The translations under genes were made by a program, and so were the position numbers. A DNA stretch of 64,000 nucleotides, taken from Thermobifida halotolerans (lineage in GTDB: Bacteria; Actinomycetota; Actinomycetes; Streptosporangiales; Streptosporangiaceae). Positions 9,618-17,046 of this stretch are shown in pieces (within the stretch, counting starts at the first letter, position 1; each line of letters begins with the position of its first letter). The notes below the pieces were generated by a model. The model made no database searches. It saw only the letters and a program-made list of their open reading frames with translations, and was not told the origin of the DNA. The stretch spans positions 3,906,001 to 3,970,000 of the forward strand of contig NZ_CP063196.1 of NCBI RefSeq assembly GCF_003574835.2, read 5' to 3'.

Positions 9618-10025
9618 ATGATGCGTGTTCTACTGTTGCTGCCCTTCTTACCAGCTATGCTCGCCGAGTTCGGCGCGCTCGCCGTCCGGCGCCCGCCCCA
9701 GCCGCCCCGACGGCCGGTGGTGCACCGGCCGCGGCATGCCGCGCCGCCGCGCCGCCAGGCCCGGGAAATCCCCCGTATCCCGGACTACGCGGCCTTCGCC
9801 GCGACCGCCGAGGCGCACTCGGCCCGCTGGGAGACCACCTACGAGTACAGCTCTTCCTCCCCCTATCGGGCGCGCAACCGGGTGACCGGGCACGTGGTGG
9901 CCGTCAGCGACCTCAACCTGCTTGATCACATCCTGGCCACCTACGAACCCCCGCACCCCGTGCGCGGCTACTACGGCCAGCAGACGCGCGGGCGCATGCG
10001 CACCTACCTGGACGGGGGCCGCTGA
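9618..10025 (+). CDS. Small protein, possible N-terminal anchor, unknown function
   Basis: This is a 135-residue protein that I do not recognise. It begins with a short hydrophobic stretch (RVLLLLPFLPAMLAEFGALA) that could be a signal or membrane anchor. An Arg/Pro-rich linker follows, then a more ordered tail (RWETTYEYSSSSPYRARNRV and VSDLNLLDHILATYEPP). A GAAGG sequence precedes the ATG. The stop overlaps the next ATG by one base (TGATG), and the third gene is coupled in turn, so these three are one transcription unit. Codon use matches neighbouring real genes. Confidence 0.6.
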   Translation: MMRVLLLLPFLPAMLAEFGALAVRRPPQPPRRPVVHRPRHAAPPRRQAREIPRIPDYAAFAATAEAHSARWETTYEYSSSSPYRARNRVTGHVVAVSDLNLLDHILATYEPPHPVRGYYGQQTRGRMRTYLDGGR

Positions 10026-10267
10026 TGGCCGACCACGTCCTCACCTTCGACCAGGTCGCACTGCTCGCCGACGGCCGCGCCCACATCGAGGACCACGAGC
10101 ACGGCCTGGCCGTGGTCCTCGGCCCCGACCGGCTGGTCCTGCCCGTCCACAGCGTGGAACGGACGGTCACCGCGCTGGCCAACCTCGACAGCCTCCTCGG
10201 CGCGGCCCTGTCGGCGGTGGCCCTGTACCGCCGCACCCGCCCGCCCCGCGGGGAGGAGCCCCGGTGA
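10025..10267 (+). CDS. Small hypothetical protein in ATPase operon
   Basis: This 80-residue protein (beginning MADHVLTFDQVALLADGRAH) has no domain I can name. It lies between two coupled genes, with TGATG at its start and GTGA at its end. The arrangement suggests it works with, or is co-made with, the RsbW-like ATPase that follows. It is predicted to be soluble and acidic. Confidence 0.6.
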   Translation: MADHVLTFDQVALLADGRAHIEDHEHGLAVVLGPDRLVLPVHSVERTVTALANLDSLLGAALSAVALYRRTRPPRGEEPR

Positions 10268-10680
10268 GCGTCGCGTTCACGTCCTTTCCCGGCCTGCCCA
10301 CCAGCGTGGCCGCCGCCCGCCGGTTCGTGGCCGGCGCGATCCGGCTCTACCCGCACTCCGCCGCCCCCGGCGAGGTGGTGGATCGGGCCGAGCTGATCAC
10401 CTCGGAACTCTGCACGAACGCACTGCGCCACACCCGTTCGGGGGAGCCCGGGCAGAGCTTCACCGTGTGGATACGGGTGGACGAACACGGCGTGCGCGGC
10501 GAGGTCCACACCCCGCCCGCCCGACTGCCCCACCTCATACCGCAGGTGGTGGAAGCCCACCCGTGGTGCGAGTCCGGGCGCGGCCTGTTCCTCGTCGACC
10601 AGCTCGCCACCAAGTGGGGCACCCTCACCCCCTGGCAGAACGGCGTGTTCTTCCTCCTCACCTGGCCCCAACCCCGATGA
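10264..10680 (+). CDS. RsbW-like ATP-binding regulatory protein
   Basis: This is a 138-residue HATPase_c protein of the RsbW/anti-sigma-factor kinase type common in actinomycetes. The N box is AELITSELCTNALRHTRSG (about residues 43-61) and the G box is SGRGLFLVDQLATKWG (about 105). I chose GTG at 10264 because it overlaps the previous stop (GTGA) and gives the standard family N-terminus. Such stand-alone ATPases act as partners of sigma or anti-sigma factors or of XRE-type regulators. An XRE-like gene follows 97 bases downstream. The specific partner is unknown. Confidence 0.8.
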   Translation: MSVAFTSFPGLPTSVAAARRFVAGAIRLYPHSAAPGEVVDRAELITSELCTNALRHTRSGEPGQSFTVWIRVDEHGVRGEVHTPPARLPHLIPQVVEAHPWCESGRGLFLVDQLATKWGTLTPWQNGVFFLLTWPQPR

Positions 10681-10731
10681 TCTTGGCACCAGGGGCCAAT
10701 ATTCAGCGATCTCCGGCCCCTGGTGTCGATC
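10675..10731. repeat. Intergenic palindrome, CGATGATCTTG family (copy 1)
   Basis: The left arm (CGATGATCTTGGCACCAGGG) begins inside the stop codon of the ATPase gene and pairs with GGCCCCTGGTGTCGATC ending at 10731. Related copies occur at 11276, 12228, 25512 and 43756 and in part at 13711. It could act as a terminator or be a REP-like element. Confidence 0.65.
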
Positions 10732-10777
10732 CCAACGCCCGCAATCCGCTGTCCGCACCGACCCCGGGAAGCCGCCC

Positions 10778-11281
10778 GTGCCCGCACCGCTGATCACCCG
10801 CGCCGCCCTCAAGGCCGCCATCACCACCCGCGAACTCAACCCCGACCACCCCGTCTTCCCCACCGAGTTCTGGACCCATCCGGTCGTCGCCCGGGCCGTG
10901 GCCCGCCTCGACACCACCACCCTCATCCGCCAAGCCCGCACACTCACCCCCATCACCCAGGAACAACTCGCCCACCTCACCGGACTCACCCAGGCCACCA
11001 TCTCCCGCATCGAACACGGCCGCACCCAACTCCGCGACCTCGACCGGATCCACACCCTCCTCACCGGCCTCGGCGCACCCCACCCCCCGTCTCTCAAGGG
11101 CACTGACCCCCTGGACGGCTACACCGTCCGCGCCGTCATCGCCGAAAACGAAGGCGGCCACCTGGTCGTCCTCCACGCCCCCACCCAGTCGATCACCCAA
11201 GCCCTCGCCCACACCCCCGAACCCGCCGCCACACCACTGCCCCCACCCCCCACCCACCCCGTCTGGCCCCCACCCCGATGA
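10778..11281 (+). CDS. XRE-family helix-turn-helix protein
   Basis: This is a 167-residue protein with a clear XRE helix-turn-helix (LTPITQEQLAHLTGLTQATI followed by SRIEHGRTQLRDLDRI, about residues 56-91). The N-terminal segment (PVFPTEFWTHPVVARAVARL) resembles the lead-in of long Streptomyces XRE proteins that continue into TPR repeats. Here those repeats are absent and a Pro-rich tail takes their place. It may therefore be a naturally short form or a truncated relative. The start is GTG. The stop codon lies inside copy 2 of the palindromic repeat. It probably regulates with the RsbW-like ATPase upstream. Confidence 0.7.
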   Translation: MPAPLITRAALKAAITTRELNPDHPVFPTEFWTHPVVARAVARLDTTTLIRQARTLTPITQEQLAHLTGLTQATISRIEHGRTQLRDLDRIHTLLTGLGAPHPPSLKGTDPLDGYTVRAVIAENEGGHLVVLHAPTQSITQALAHTPEPAATPLPPPPTHPVWPPPR

Positions 11282-11337
11282 TCTTGACGCGAGAGGGCCA
11301 TGAACTGCGATTTTGCCCCTCTCCCGTCAAGATCATG
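11276..11337. repeat. Intergenic palindrome (copy 2)
   Basis: CGATGATCTTGACGCGAGAG on the left pairs with CTCTCCCGTCAAGATCAT on the right, around a loop containing CTGCGATTTTG. The left arm includes the stop codon of the XRE gene. This is the best-preserved copy in the window. Confidence 0.75.
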
Positions 11338-11400
11338 GATGTGTCACTCCCCCGTGGCAGGGTGGTCGCCGTCAGCAGCGGCCCACCGTTCGGAGGACAC

Positions 11401-12213
11401 ATGGACGCCTTCTCCTGGGAACCTCCCACCCCGCAACAGGTCGTGGCGGCGCTGCGCTCAGCGGCGGAAGCCTCGGACGGCGGGGTGGTCCTGCTGCCGG
11501 GGATCAGCGACAGCGCCATGGACGCCTGGGAGGCCCCCGTACCCGAGGACATCCGCGCCACCGCCCGCGAGATCGGCGGGTTCGCCCCCGTGGGATGGAA
11601 CGGGAAACCCGACCTCTTCGAAGCGTTCGGCTTCGAGAACGAGTTCAACGCCGAACCCGACCACCGGTGCGGCCCGCCGGGAACCTTCCGGGTCCTGCAC
11701 ACCAACGGCCTGGCCGAGGCTTACTACGTGGACGTCGATCCGGAAACCGGCGAATGGCACGGCGTCTTCTCCCTGTGGGACAGCATCGACGCCACCTTCG
11801 AGGCCCCCAGCCTGCCGCAGTGGCTGTGCCACCTGGCCGACGGCATCCGCCGCTCCGCCGGCGCGGTCCGCGCGGGCTGCTACCGGCGCCTCGAAGAGGC
11901 GTTCTTCCACTGGTTCCGTGCCACCGCCCCCGAATCCGGGAACGCCGAAGCCTTCCGCGACTGGGCGGAAAGGGAATTCGTCCGCCTCGTCCCGGGGAAG
12001 GGGGTCATCGACGCGCCCGCCGCCCGCGCCTCCGCCGACCCCGTCCTGGCCGAGGTCGGAGCCCAACTACCGGACTGCGCCTCGGTCATCGACCTGCGCG
12101 GAATCAACGCGCACACCTCTATCGAGACCATCGACAGCCCCGGCATGGGCATCGACGCCGGATTTCGCCGCTTCCACCACGGCCGTATCCTCGCCGCCGT
12201 CCCCTGGGACTGA
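11401..12213 (+). CDS. SMI1/KNR4 (SUKH-like) family protein
   Basis: This 270-residue protein has the feel of SMI1/KNR4 proteins: WEAPVPEDIRATAREIGGFA near the N-terminus, then a core with YYVDVDPETGEWHGVFSLWD and SLPQWLCHLADGI. In bacteria many members are immunity proteins against polymorphic toxins. The C-terminal third is an extra region with no domain I can name. An ATG at 11401 with GGAGGAC immediately upstream fixes the start. No toxin gene lies next to it, so it may be an orphan immunity protein. Palindromic repeats flank it on both sides. Confidence 0.65.
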   Translation: MDAFSWEPPTPQQVVAALRSAAEASDGGVVLLPGISDSAMDAWEAPVPEDIRATAREIGGFAPVGWNGKPDLFEAFGFENEFNAEPDHRCGPPGTFRVLHTNGLAEAYYVDVDPETGEWHGVFSLWDSIDATFEAPSLPQWLCHLADGIRRSAGAVRAGCYRRLEEAFFHWFRATAPESGNAEAFRDWAEREFVRLVPGKGVIDAPAARASADPVLAEVGAQLPDCASVIDLRGINAHTSIETIDSPGMGIDAGFRRFHHGRILAAVPWD

Positions 12214-12227
12214 CCCGGCCCACGAAC

Positions 12228-12292
12228 GGCGATCCTGACGAGCAGGGCGCCTGTGGACCGCGATTCTGGCCCTCTCTCGTCAAGACCATGGA
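12228..12292. repeat. Intergenic palindrome (copy 3, degenerate)
   Basis: GGCGATCCTGACGAGCAGGG on the left partly pairs with CCCTCTCTCGTCAAGACCAT on the right, with ACCGCGATTCTG between. It lies between the convergent SMI1-like and MerT-like genes, where a transcription stop is expected. Confidence 0.6.
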
Positions 12293-12308
12293 CGGGTTCC
12301 GGGGCGGT

Positions 12309-12575
12309 CTACCCCCCGCAGCCGCAGGAACCGGAGGCCGACGACCGGCACGAGCACGAGCGGCGGCGGTACATCCACCACGCCCCGGCCGCGAGCGCAG
12401 CGAGGGCGACCGCCAGCGCGGGCATCCACCCCGCCAGCGCCGCGGCGAAACCGCCGAGCGTTCCGGCGGCGATCAGGACGGGCAGCGCGCAGCAGGCCAC
12501 GCACGCCAGCGCGGCCAGGCTCCCCAGGATGCGGTGCGTCCAGGGGGAGGCGGACCTAGATCCGGTCATCGACAT
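12309..12575 (-). CDS. Small MerT/MerF-like metal transport membrane protein
   Basis: This is an 88-residue protein with two membrane segments. The first contains the paired cysteines ACVACCALPVLIAAG (about residues 22-36), the cytosol-side metal-binding feature of MerT/MerF mercury transporters. The tail is Cys-rich (RRSCSCRSSASGSCGCGG). Its start lies 20 bases inside the end of the MerR gene, so it belongs to the same operon. Transport of a soft metal such as Hg(II) is plausible, but no mercuric reductase (merA) or lyase (merB) is present here. Confidence 0.65.
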   Translation of the reverse strand: MSMTGSRSASPWTHRILGSLAALACVACCALPVLIAAGTLGGFAAALAGWMPALAVALAALAAGAWWMYRRRSCSCRSSASGSCGCGG

Positions 12576-13002
12576 GGCGGTTCTCCTCGGCGAGTTCGGG
12601 AAACGGCAGTGGACAGCAGGGGGCGTGCGCGCAGGTGGACAAGTCGTCGCAGCCCGCCTCCAGCGCGTCGGTCAGGGTGTCGCGGATCGTGGTCAGGTCG
12701 GCGATCTTCGCCTCGATCTCGGCGAGTTTGCTCCGGGTGCGCTGTTGCAGCCCCGGCCGGGGCCGGCCGTGCCGGTGCGTGCCCGCCTCCAGCAGTTCGG
12801 CGATCTCGTCAAGGCTGAAGCCCAACCGCTGCGCGGCCTTGATCATCCGCACCACGGTGACCGCCTCCGGCGGATACATCCGGTGCCCGCCGTTGCTGCG
12901 GCGCGGCTCGGCCAGCAGGCCGCGCCGTTCGTAGTAGCGCAGGGTCTGCAGGTTCACCCCGGCGGCCTGTGCGACCTGCCCGCTGCGCAGCGCCGCGCTC
13001 AC
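12556..13002 (-). CDS. MerR-family regulator with Cys-rich tail
   Basis: This 148-residue protein begins LRSGQVAQAAGVNLQTLRYY ERRG-like, the classic MerR winged helix. It continues to MIKAAQRLGFSLDEIAELLE and a dimerisation helix. The C-terminal region has cysteines in DDLSTCAHAPCCPLPFPE, which could bind a thiophilic metal. GTG at 13002 was chosen because it overlaps the preceding stop (GTGA). MerR proteins twist promoters with over-long spacers. A fitting site, with a GTACCCGGGTAC palindrome between -35 and -10, lies upstream of the operon at about 13593-13623. Confidence 0.85.
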   Translation of the reverse strand: MSAALRSGQVAQAAGVNLQTLRYYERRGLLAEPRRSNGGHRMYPPEAVTVVRMIKAAQRLGFSLDEIAELLEAGTHRHGRPRPGLQQRTRSKLAEIEAKIADLTTIRDTLTDALEAGCDDLSTCAHAPCCPLPFPELAEENRHVDDRI

Positions 13003-13505
13003 CGCGACGCCCCGCGCAGCACGGCGACGGCCCGGTCGGCCAGCGCGTCCAGCACCGGCACCCGCGGGTCGGGGACCGAGACCTCCACGAGCAGGCGACC
13101 GCCGTACCGGGTGAAGGCGAAGGTGAAGAACGGGCAGCAGCGGCTCTCCCGGTCGGCCAGGTCGCGGGCGGCGGACTCGTGCGCCGGGTCCAGGGCCAAC
13201 CGCAGCCGGGACGGCTCCGGCCGCGCCACCGCGCGCATCCCCGTGGCCAGCAGCAGGTCGAACTCCGCCATCCGGGCCGGTCGCTGGTCGGCCGGAAGAG
13301 CGCACTCCTGCGGTGCCCACGAGGCTTCGGTCTCGTCCTCGTCGCCCGGTGCGGCATCGTCGGCGCGGCAGGAACAGCTTCGGGCGGACCCGCACTCCGG
13401 GCCGCACGCCGCCCCCGCCGCCGCGAAAACAGTGCCCAGCACCGGAACACGGCGGATGCCTCCGCGCGGCGCAGCACCGCCGGAGGCGGGTGTGGGGTCA
13501 TCCAT
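12999..13505 (-). CDS. Hypothetical Cys-rich protein of MerR operon
   Basis: This 168-residue protein is not assigned to a named family. It has a Cys-rich N-terminal third (CGPECGSARSCSCRADD) and a conserved-looking core (PADQRPARMAEFDLLLATGM, then DRESRCCPFFTFAFTRYGG). Similar proteins are typical neighbours of MerR regulators in actinomycetes, so a metal or thiol role is likely. The start ATG at 13505 has AAGGAG six bases upstream. It is the first gene of a three-gene coupled operon with MerR and the MerT-like protein. Confidence 0.65.
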   Translation of the reverse strand: MDDPTPASGGAAPRGGIRRVPVLGTVFAAAGAACGPECGSARSCSCRADDAAPGDEDETEASWAPQECALPADQRPARMAEFDLLLATGMRAVARPEPSRLRLALDPAHESAARDLADRESRCCPFFTFAFTRYGGRLLVEVSVPDPRVPVLDALADRAVAVLRGASR

Positions 13506-13592
13506 GACCGGCTCCTTCACTGGCCGCCGCCCTCTCGACGGGGACAGCGGCCGGGCCACGCGACCGGTCCGTCCGGTCGGCTCCGCTGTCGA

Positions 13593-13623
13593 CGGTAAAC
13601 CCGTACCCGGGTACCGGTTGCAA
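13593..13623 (-). promoter_or_regulatory. MerR-type promoter with palindromic spacer
   Basis: On the minus strand TTGCAA (13618-13623) and TTTACC or TTACCG (about 13593-13599) are separated by 18-19 bases. The spacer contains the perfect 12-bp palindrome GTACCCGGGTAC at 13603-13614. A long spacer with a central dyad is the hallmark of MerR-controlled promoters. Confidence 0.55.
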
Positions 13624-13710
13624 CCCCGAAGGCGCCCCTGGTGGAAACAGGCCGTGAGCCGCACCCGGGTCAAGTGGCCAGGTGGCTGCCCCCGGTCACC
13701 TCGGCTCCGT

Positions 13711-13752
13711 CGGACTGCGGTTCTGCCCCTCGCGTATCGGAAGTTTGACCAT
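13711..13752. repeat. Intergenic palindrome, partial copy
   Basis: GGACTGCGGTTCTGCCCCTC followed by GCGT and a degraded GACCATC tail matches the right arm of the copies at 11276 and 12228. The left arm is missing. Confidence 0.45.
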
Positions 13753-13791
13753 CAGGACACGAGGCGCTCCGGGAACGCCCAGGAGCGCGGT

Positions 13792-14128
13792 TCAGTGGCC
13801 ATCATCCAAAGGCGGCATCCCCACTCGCCCCTCAGCCTCCGCGCGAAGCTTCTCACGCAGCCAGTCGGGGATGTAGTCCTCGTCACGTGGAAAGTACTTC
13901 AGATCCTGGGTGAACCCCTGGGATGTGGGAAACGTGATCCCCGGGTCCTTGTCGTAGTCGAAGTGGACGGTGTAGTTCCCGGGTCGGGTGACCACATACT
14001 CCATCGAGAATCAGGTCCCCTCGCCTTCCAGATACATTCCGGCCCGGAGTTCCTTGGCCATCGGGATGATTCTCACGGGAGCGAACTCCCTCTGGCGTGT
14101 TCCATCCGGGAACTCAACGAATTGGCAT
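13792..14128 (-). pseudogene. Broken YezG-like (DUF600) immunity gene
   Basis: Read on the minus strand, this is a near-copy of the C-terminal two thirds of the intact gene at 24928-25413. It shares EFAPVRIIPM, KELRAGMYLEG, FSMEYV and RPGNY. It has lost its 5' end at about 14128 and carries a TGA in place of the TGG tryptophan codon just before FSMEYV. Only the last 70 residues remain open. It lies in the line of immunity genes behind the polymorphic toxin and is best seen as a decayed immunity cassette. Confidence 0.8.
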
Positions 14129-14130
14129 CA

Positions 14131-14183
14131 CCGATTCCTTGCTCTCCAGACCGCCTATGAGACCGTAGATTCCACGAGATCCG
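14131..14183 (-). pseudogene. Remnant of an immunity gene C-terminus
   Basis: In the minus frame this short piece reads IYGLIGGLESKESV, close to the end of the gene at 17039-17656 (LYDAIDDLESKES). The nucleotide match TCCTTGCTCTCCAG with following CTAT is also shared. It appears to be the tail of a lost paralogue, joined directly to the YezG-like remnant. Confidence 0.55.
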
Positions 14184-14513
14184 TCAACCTTTCTCTTCCG
14201 GATCGATCGCCAGACTTGCCTCAATGATTTCCTGAAGCACTCCAGCCCACGTCTCCCCCTCGTCGACATCAGGCTCATATCCGCTCTTCCAAGTATTCTC
14301 GAAGAGATCTTCCAGTTCGCCCTCGGCAAGCCCCTCCCCCAAAAGCGCCTCCGCATCCCTTCGAATCTTTGGAGCCATAGAAACAAGCTCTTTTCTGTTT
14401 TTCATTATCTCTGCAACACTCCCACCATCAATACTCCAGTCCTGGTGGAGATAGGCTTCAACGAAGTACTCCAGACTTCCAAACTTCCCCCTGAAGCTTC
14501 TTTCAATATTCAC
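14184..14513 (-). CDS. CdiI-type immunity protein
   Basis: This 109-residue protein begins MNIERSFRGKFGSLEYFVEA and continues YLHQDWSIDGGS. This is the signature of the contact-dependent-inhibition immunity family (CdiI_2), whose members protect a cell against a matching toxin tip. The reading frame is intact and starts at ATG 14513. It sits behind the polymorphic toxin and between two decayed immunity genes, so it may protect against toxin variants made by kin. Base composition is lower in GC than the surrounding metabolic genes, typical of such cassettes. Its toxin is not identified. Confidence 0.75.
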   Translation of the reverse strand: MNIERSFRGKFGSLEYFVEAYLHQDWSIDGGSVAEIMKNRKELVSMAPKIRRDAEALLGEGLAEGELEDLFENTWKSGYEPDVDEGETWAGVLQEIIEASLAIDPEEKG

Positions 14514-14744
14514 CCAAGTCTCCCTCTAGACCGGAAACGAAGTTACAATATAGTACTCCAGTGGACTTGTCCCCGGAATTGGGTCAATTATTGTTTTCAC
14601 CTTTCTCCGGGTGCCCCTGGATCCAACCCTGAGGGTTTCTCCTGCTTCCTATTCGGGCAAAAGAGACCCCCAGCATTCCCAAATTCACCTCTACGTCCAG
14701 CAGGACCAGACGCGGAGGATCTGGCATTCCGTTGCCCCCGCACT

Positions 14745-15716
14745 GAGGTTTTCTCAATGAATTGAGTGTTCGTAGCGGTGGAGGACCGGGGCGACCTGGA
14801 CGATGCGGCCGACCGCGGAGGGTCTGAGGCTGATGCGACGCAGGGCTGTGTAGCGTCCGACCAGCACGGCCATGGCGCGTTCGCCCACCGCGCGCACGGC
14901 CCGGAGCAACCGGTTGTAGGCCCGGTTGTCGGCGTGCATGCGCGCATACGACACCTCCCGGGAGGCCCGGATCGGGGTGTGGACGCCTGGCTTCGGCGCC
15001 ATCGAAGCCGCCGTCGGCCAACACGACCAGGCCCTCGTGTGCGGCCGCATACCGCAGCAGCGGCAGGGCGTGGGTGCGTGCGGCGGTGAGGCCGAACCGT
15101 GGACCCCGGCACGGCCTCGGAGACCCACAGTGGATGGCCGGCGGCGTCGGCGAGGAACCGCACGCCCGCACCGTGGTGGTGTTGGTGCGCCGAGTACCAC
15201 ACGTCCGTGCCGCGCTCACTCTGCTGGACGCAGCGGGTGGCGGCAACGATCTTGCCGTCCAAGACGGCCAGGAACTTTCCCTGCTCGCGGAGTTCGTCCA
15301 GCACTTGGCGCAACTGCGGGGCTTGGCCGGCCAGGACGTCGATGCCTTCGTGCACCTACTGGTAGGCGGTGGCCAGGCTGACGACGTGGTCGCGGGCCAG
15401 GGCGGTGATGCGGCTGCCGTCGCGGAAGTGGCGCAGCACCAGGAGTGCCTGGCGAAACGGAGTCAGTGCCCGGGAACGGCGGGGAGTGCCGAGGGCGCGG
15501 CGGTGGGCGGCCAGCAGGCGGGCCAGGTAGTCGACCACGGAGCGGAAAACGTCGAGCATGGCAGAACAGGGAACCACCGTGAAGCCTCTGGTGCAGTAGA
15601 CGCGGTCTTGTGGTGAGAACCGTCCTGCCAGGGGCTTCACGCCTGTCAGAAGCCAGGGTCCCCCTCACCATCCCGTCCTCACCTCACCGCCCAGCCCATT
15701 TCATTGAGAAAACCTC
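14745..15716 (-). mobile_element. IS5-family-type insertion sequence (inactive)
   Basis: The terminal inverted repeats are perfect over 17 bases: GAGGTTTTCTCAATGAA at 14745-14761 and its complement TTCATTGAGAAAACCTC at 15700-15716. ACT flanks both ends (14742-14744 and 15717-15719), consistent with a 3-bp target duplication. The element is 972 bp and contains one transposase gene, which is inactivated. The precise ends suggest a fairly recent insertion compared with the decay of its host gene. Confidence 0.85.
14754..15640 (-). pseudogene. Transposase of the IS5-type element, broken
   Basis: The start (MKPLAGRFSPQDRVYCTRGF, 15640) and the region to DHVVSLATAYQ are intact. A TAG at 15356-15358 then interrupts the frame. 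The same frame resumes with HEGIDVLAGQAPQLRQVLDE, VLDGKIVAATRC and PLWVSEAVPGS. After that the coding signal moves to a second frame (THALPLLRYAAAHEGLVVLA, DGGFDGAEA) and then a third (GVHTPIRA, ADNRAYNRLLRAVRAVGERA) ending at 14754. One nonsense change and two frameshifts make it non-functional. The pattern is that of DDE_Tnp_4-type IS5-family transposases. Confidence 0.85.
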
Positions 15717-16095
15717 ACTGTCCTTCGGCGTCGAACCACACACCGGGGCCGACCAAGTCAACCCAGGCGACCTCAGCCTCGGGATATCCCGTGGGACGGC
15801 TCTCCAGGACGTATCCGACCATGCGAGGGTCGTCGAGTGGGAAGTCGTCCACAACCAGAGAGGTAGTGATGCCGATACCTCTACCGCGAATCCCCAGAAG
15901 CACTTGATGGCGTGCAGATTAAGCAGGTCATGCTTGGCGAGTGTCTCCGCCGTGCGGGCCGCAGCCCCAACCCGGATTCAAGCCCGGGGCGACAACATCG
16001 TCCAGGTCGAAGGCCCAGGAACCGTTCGGCTTGGGAGAACGCATCAAAAACGCCAAGGCGACCTTCAGATCCTTTATGCGCTTTGCAGGTCCTGG

Positions 16096-17046
16096 TCAAC
16101 GCTGGACCGCGGTCTGCCACCACCAGTGGTGCGCCGGCATTCCCACCGGCACGGCGGCAGTGGAGGCAGGTGCTTCGGGGAGCAGTTCACGCAGCCGTTG
16201 GTCGATCTCGTCGAGCTCGGTCATGTCGACCAGGGAGAACGCGGCGCTGCCGAGGAAGTTCTCGAACACCGCCTCCAAGGCCGAGCGGTACAGGCACGCT
16301 CCGAACCAGTCCCGGTCGAAGGCCGCATCGGCGTAGTTGCGAGTCTGGTACAGGTAGCCGCCGAGGTCGCCGCGCCGCCGGGCGATCTGCCCGGCCGCCG
16401 CTATCCGCTGCTCGTCTTCCAGTGCCGACGGGGCGGTGCCGAGTGTGCTCGCCAGCAGCATCAGCATCGCCCGGTCAAACGGCACCGTGTCGTCGCGCAG
16501 GTCAGCCACCGCCTGATCGAAGTACTGCCCTTCGGGGCCGGTGAACACGTACACCGCGCTGGCGGTGGTGGTGGGCCAACCGAAGGAGTCCAACCAGACC
16601 ACGCCGTCGGATTCCGCGCGCACCCGTGCCTCCAGCGTCACGGTGACACCCGTGGCCTCTTCAACGGTGCGGAAGAAGAGGAGGTGACGGTCGCCGTCGG
16701 GGGACTTCTGGTGGGCGGCGACGTGGCCGTCGCGCAGCGTGCGGGAGGCGGCCCGGTGGTAGGCCGCGATCGCCGATCCGGGGCCGCGTTCGGCCACCGG
16801 AAGTTCACGCAGCCGCTTCTTGGCCAGGGTGGCCGTCTGGACCGGGGAGTCGAATCCGAGCCGATCGGCCCGCTCACGTACTACGGCGACCAACTCTGGA
16901 ACATCCCCTGCGGGGTCGGCGCGCACCTCGGCGTGGCCCAACGCACTCATCTCGGCCAGGTCCGCCATCAACTGCTGCCGGATCCGGCCGGGATCGGCCG
17001 CCAGGCGCGTTGCGGCAATCTCGTCCGCGGAAGGCTGCTCAGTCAT
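16096..17046 (-). CDS. Probable immunity-region protein with HWWW tail
   Basis: This is a 316-residue soluble protein of unknown family. It overlaps the preceding gene by 8 bases and follows the polymorphic toxin by one gene, so it is co-transcribed with the toxin. It ends VGMPAHHWWWQTAV. The neighbouring gene product contains PESHWWWRAPMR, so both carry a Pro-x-x-His-Trp-Trp-Trp motif near the C-terminus. Other segments are helical (AERGPGSAIAAYHRAASRTL and DWFGACLYRSALEAVFENFL). It is likely an immunity or toxin-associated protein, but the assignment is by position only. Confidence 0.6.
   Translation of the reverse strand: MTEQPSADEIAATRLAADPGRIRQQLMADLAEMSALGHAEVRADPAGDVPELVAVVRERADRLGFDSPVQTATLAKKRLRELPVAERGPGSAIAAYHRAASRTLRDGHVAAHQKSPDGDRHLLFFRTVEEATGVTVTLEARVRAESDGVVWLDSFGWPTTTASAVYVFTGPEGQYFDQAVADLRDDTVPFDRAMLMLLASTLGTAPSALEDEQRIAAAGQIARRRGDLGGYLYQTRNYADAAFDRDWFGACLYRSALEAVFENFLGSAAFSLVDMTELDEIDQRLRELLPEAPASTAAVPVGMPAHHWWWQTAVQR

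Larger units (their letters stand above)
14584..16095 (-). pseudogene. Frameshifted gene split by an IS element
   Basis: Minus-strand coding fragments lie on both sides of the IS: SLVVDDFPLDDPRMVGYVLE and EVAWVDLVGPGVWFDAEGQ (15718-15903), then CGGNGMPDPPRLVLLDVEV to NPQGWIQGHPEKG ending at 14584. Removing the IS and one copy of the ACT target repeat joins them in a single frame (DAEGQ-CGGNG). Further upstream, fragments SPKPNGSWAFDLDDVVAP and ETLAKHDLLNLHAIKC occur in two other frames, so at least two frameshifts came as well. The function is unknown. Its place in the toxin-immunity row suggests an immunity or toxin-associated gene. The upstream limit is approximate. Confidence 0.6.

Noticed and set aside
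12309-13505. Arsenic-resistance operon
   Set aside because: The regulator is MerR, not ArsR, and no arsenate reductase or ArsB/Acr3 is present.
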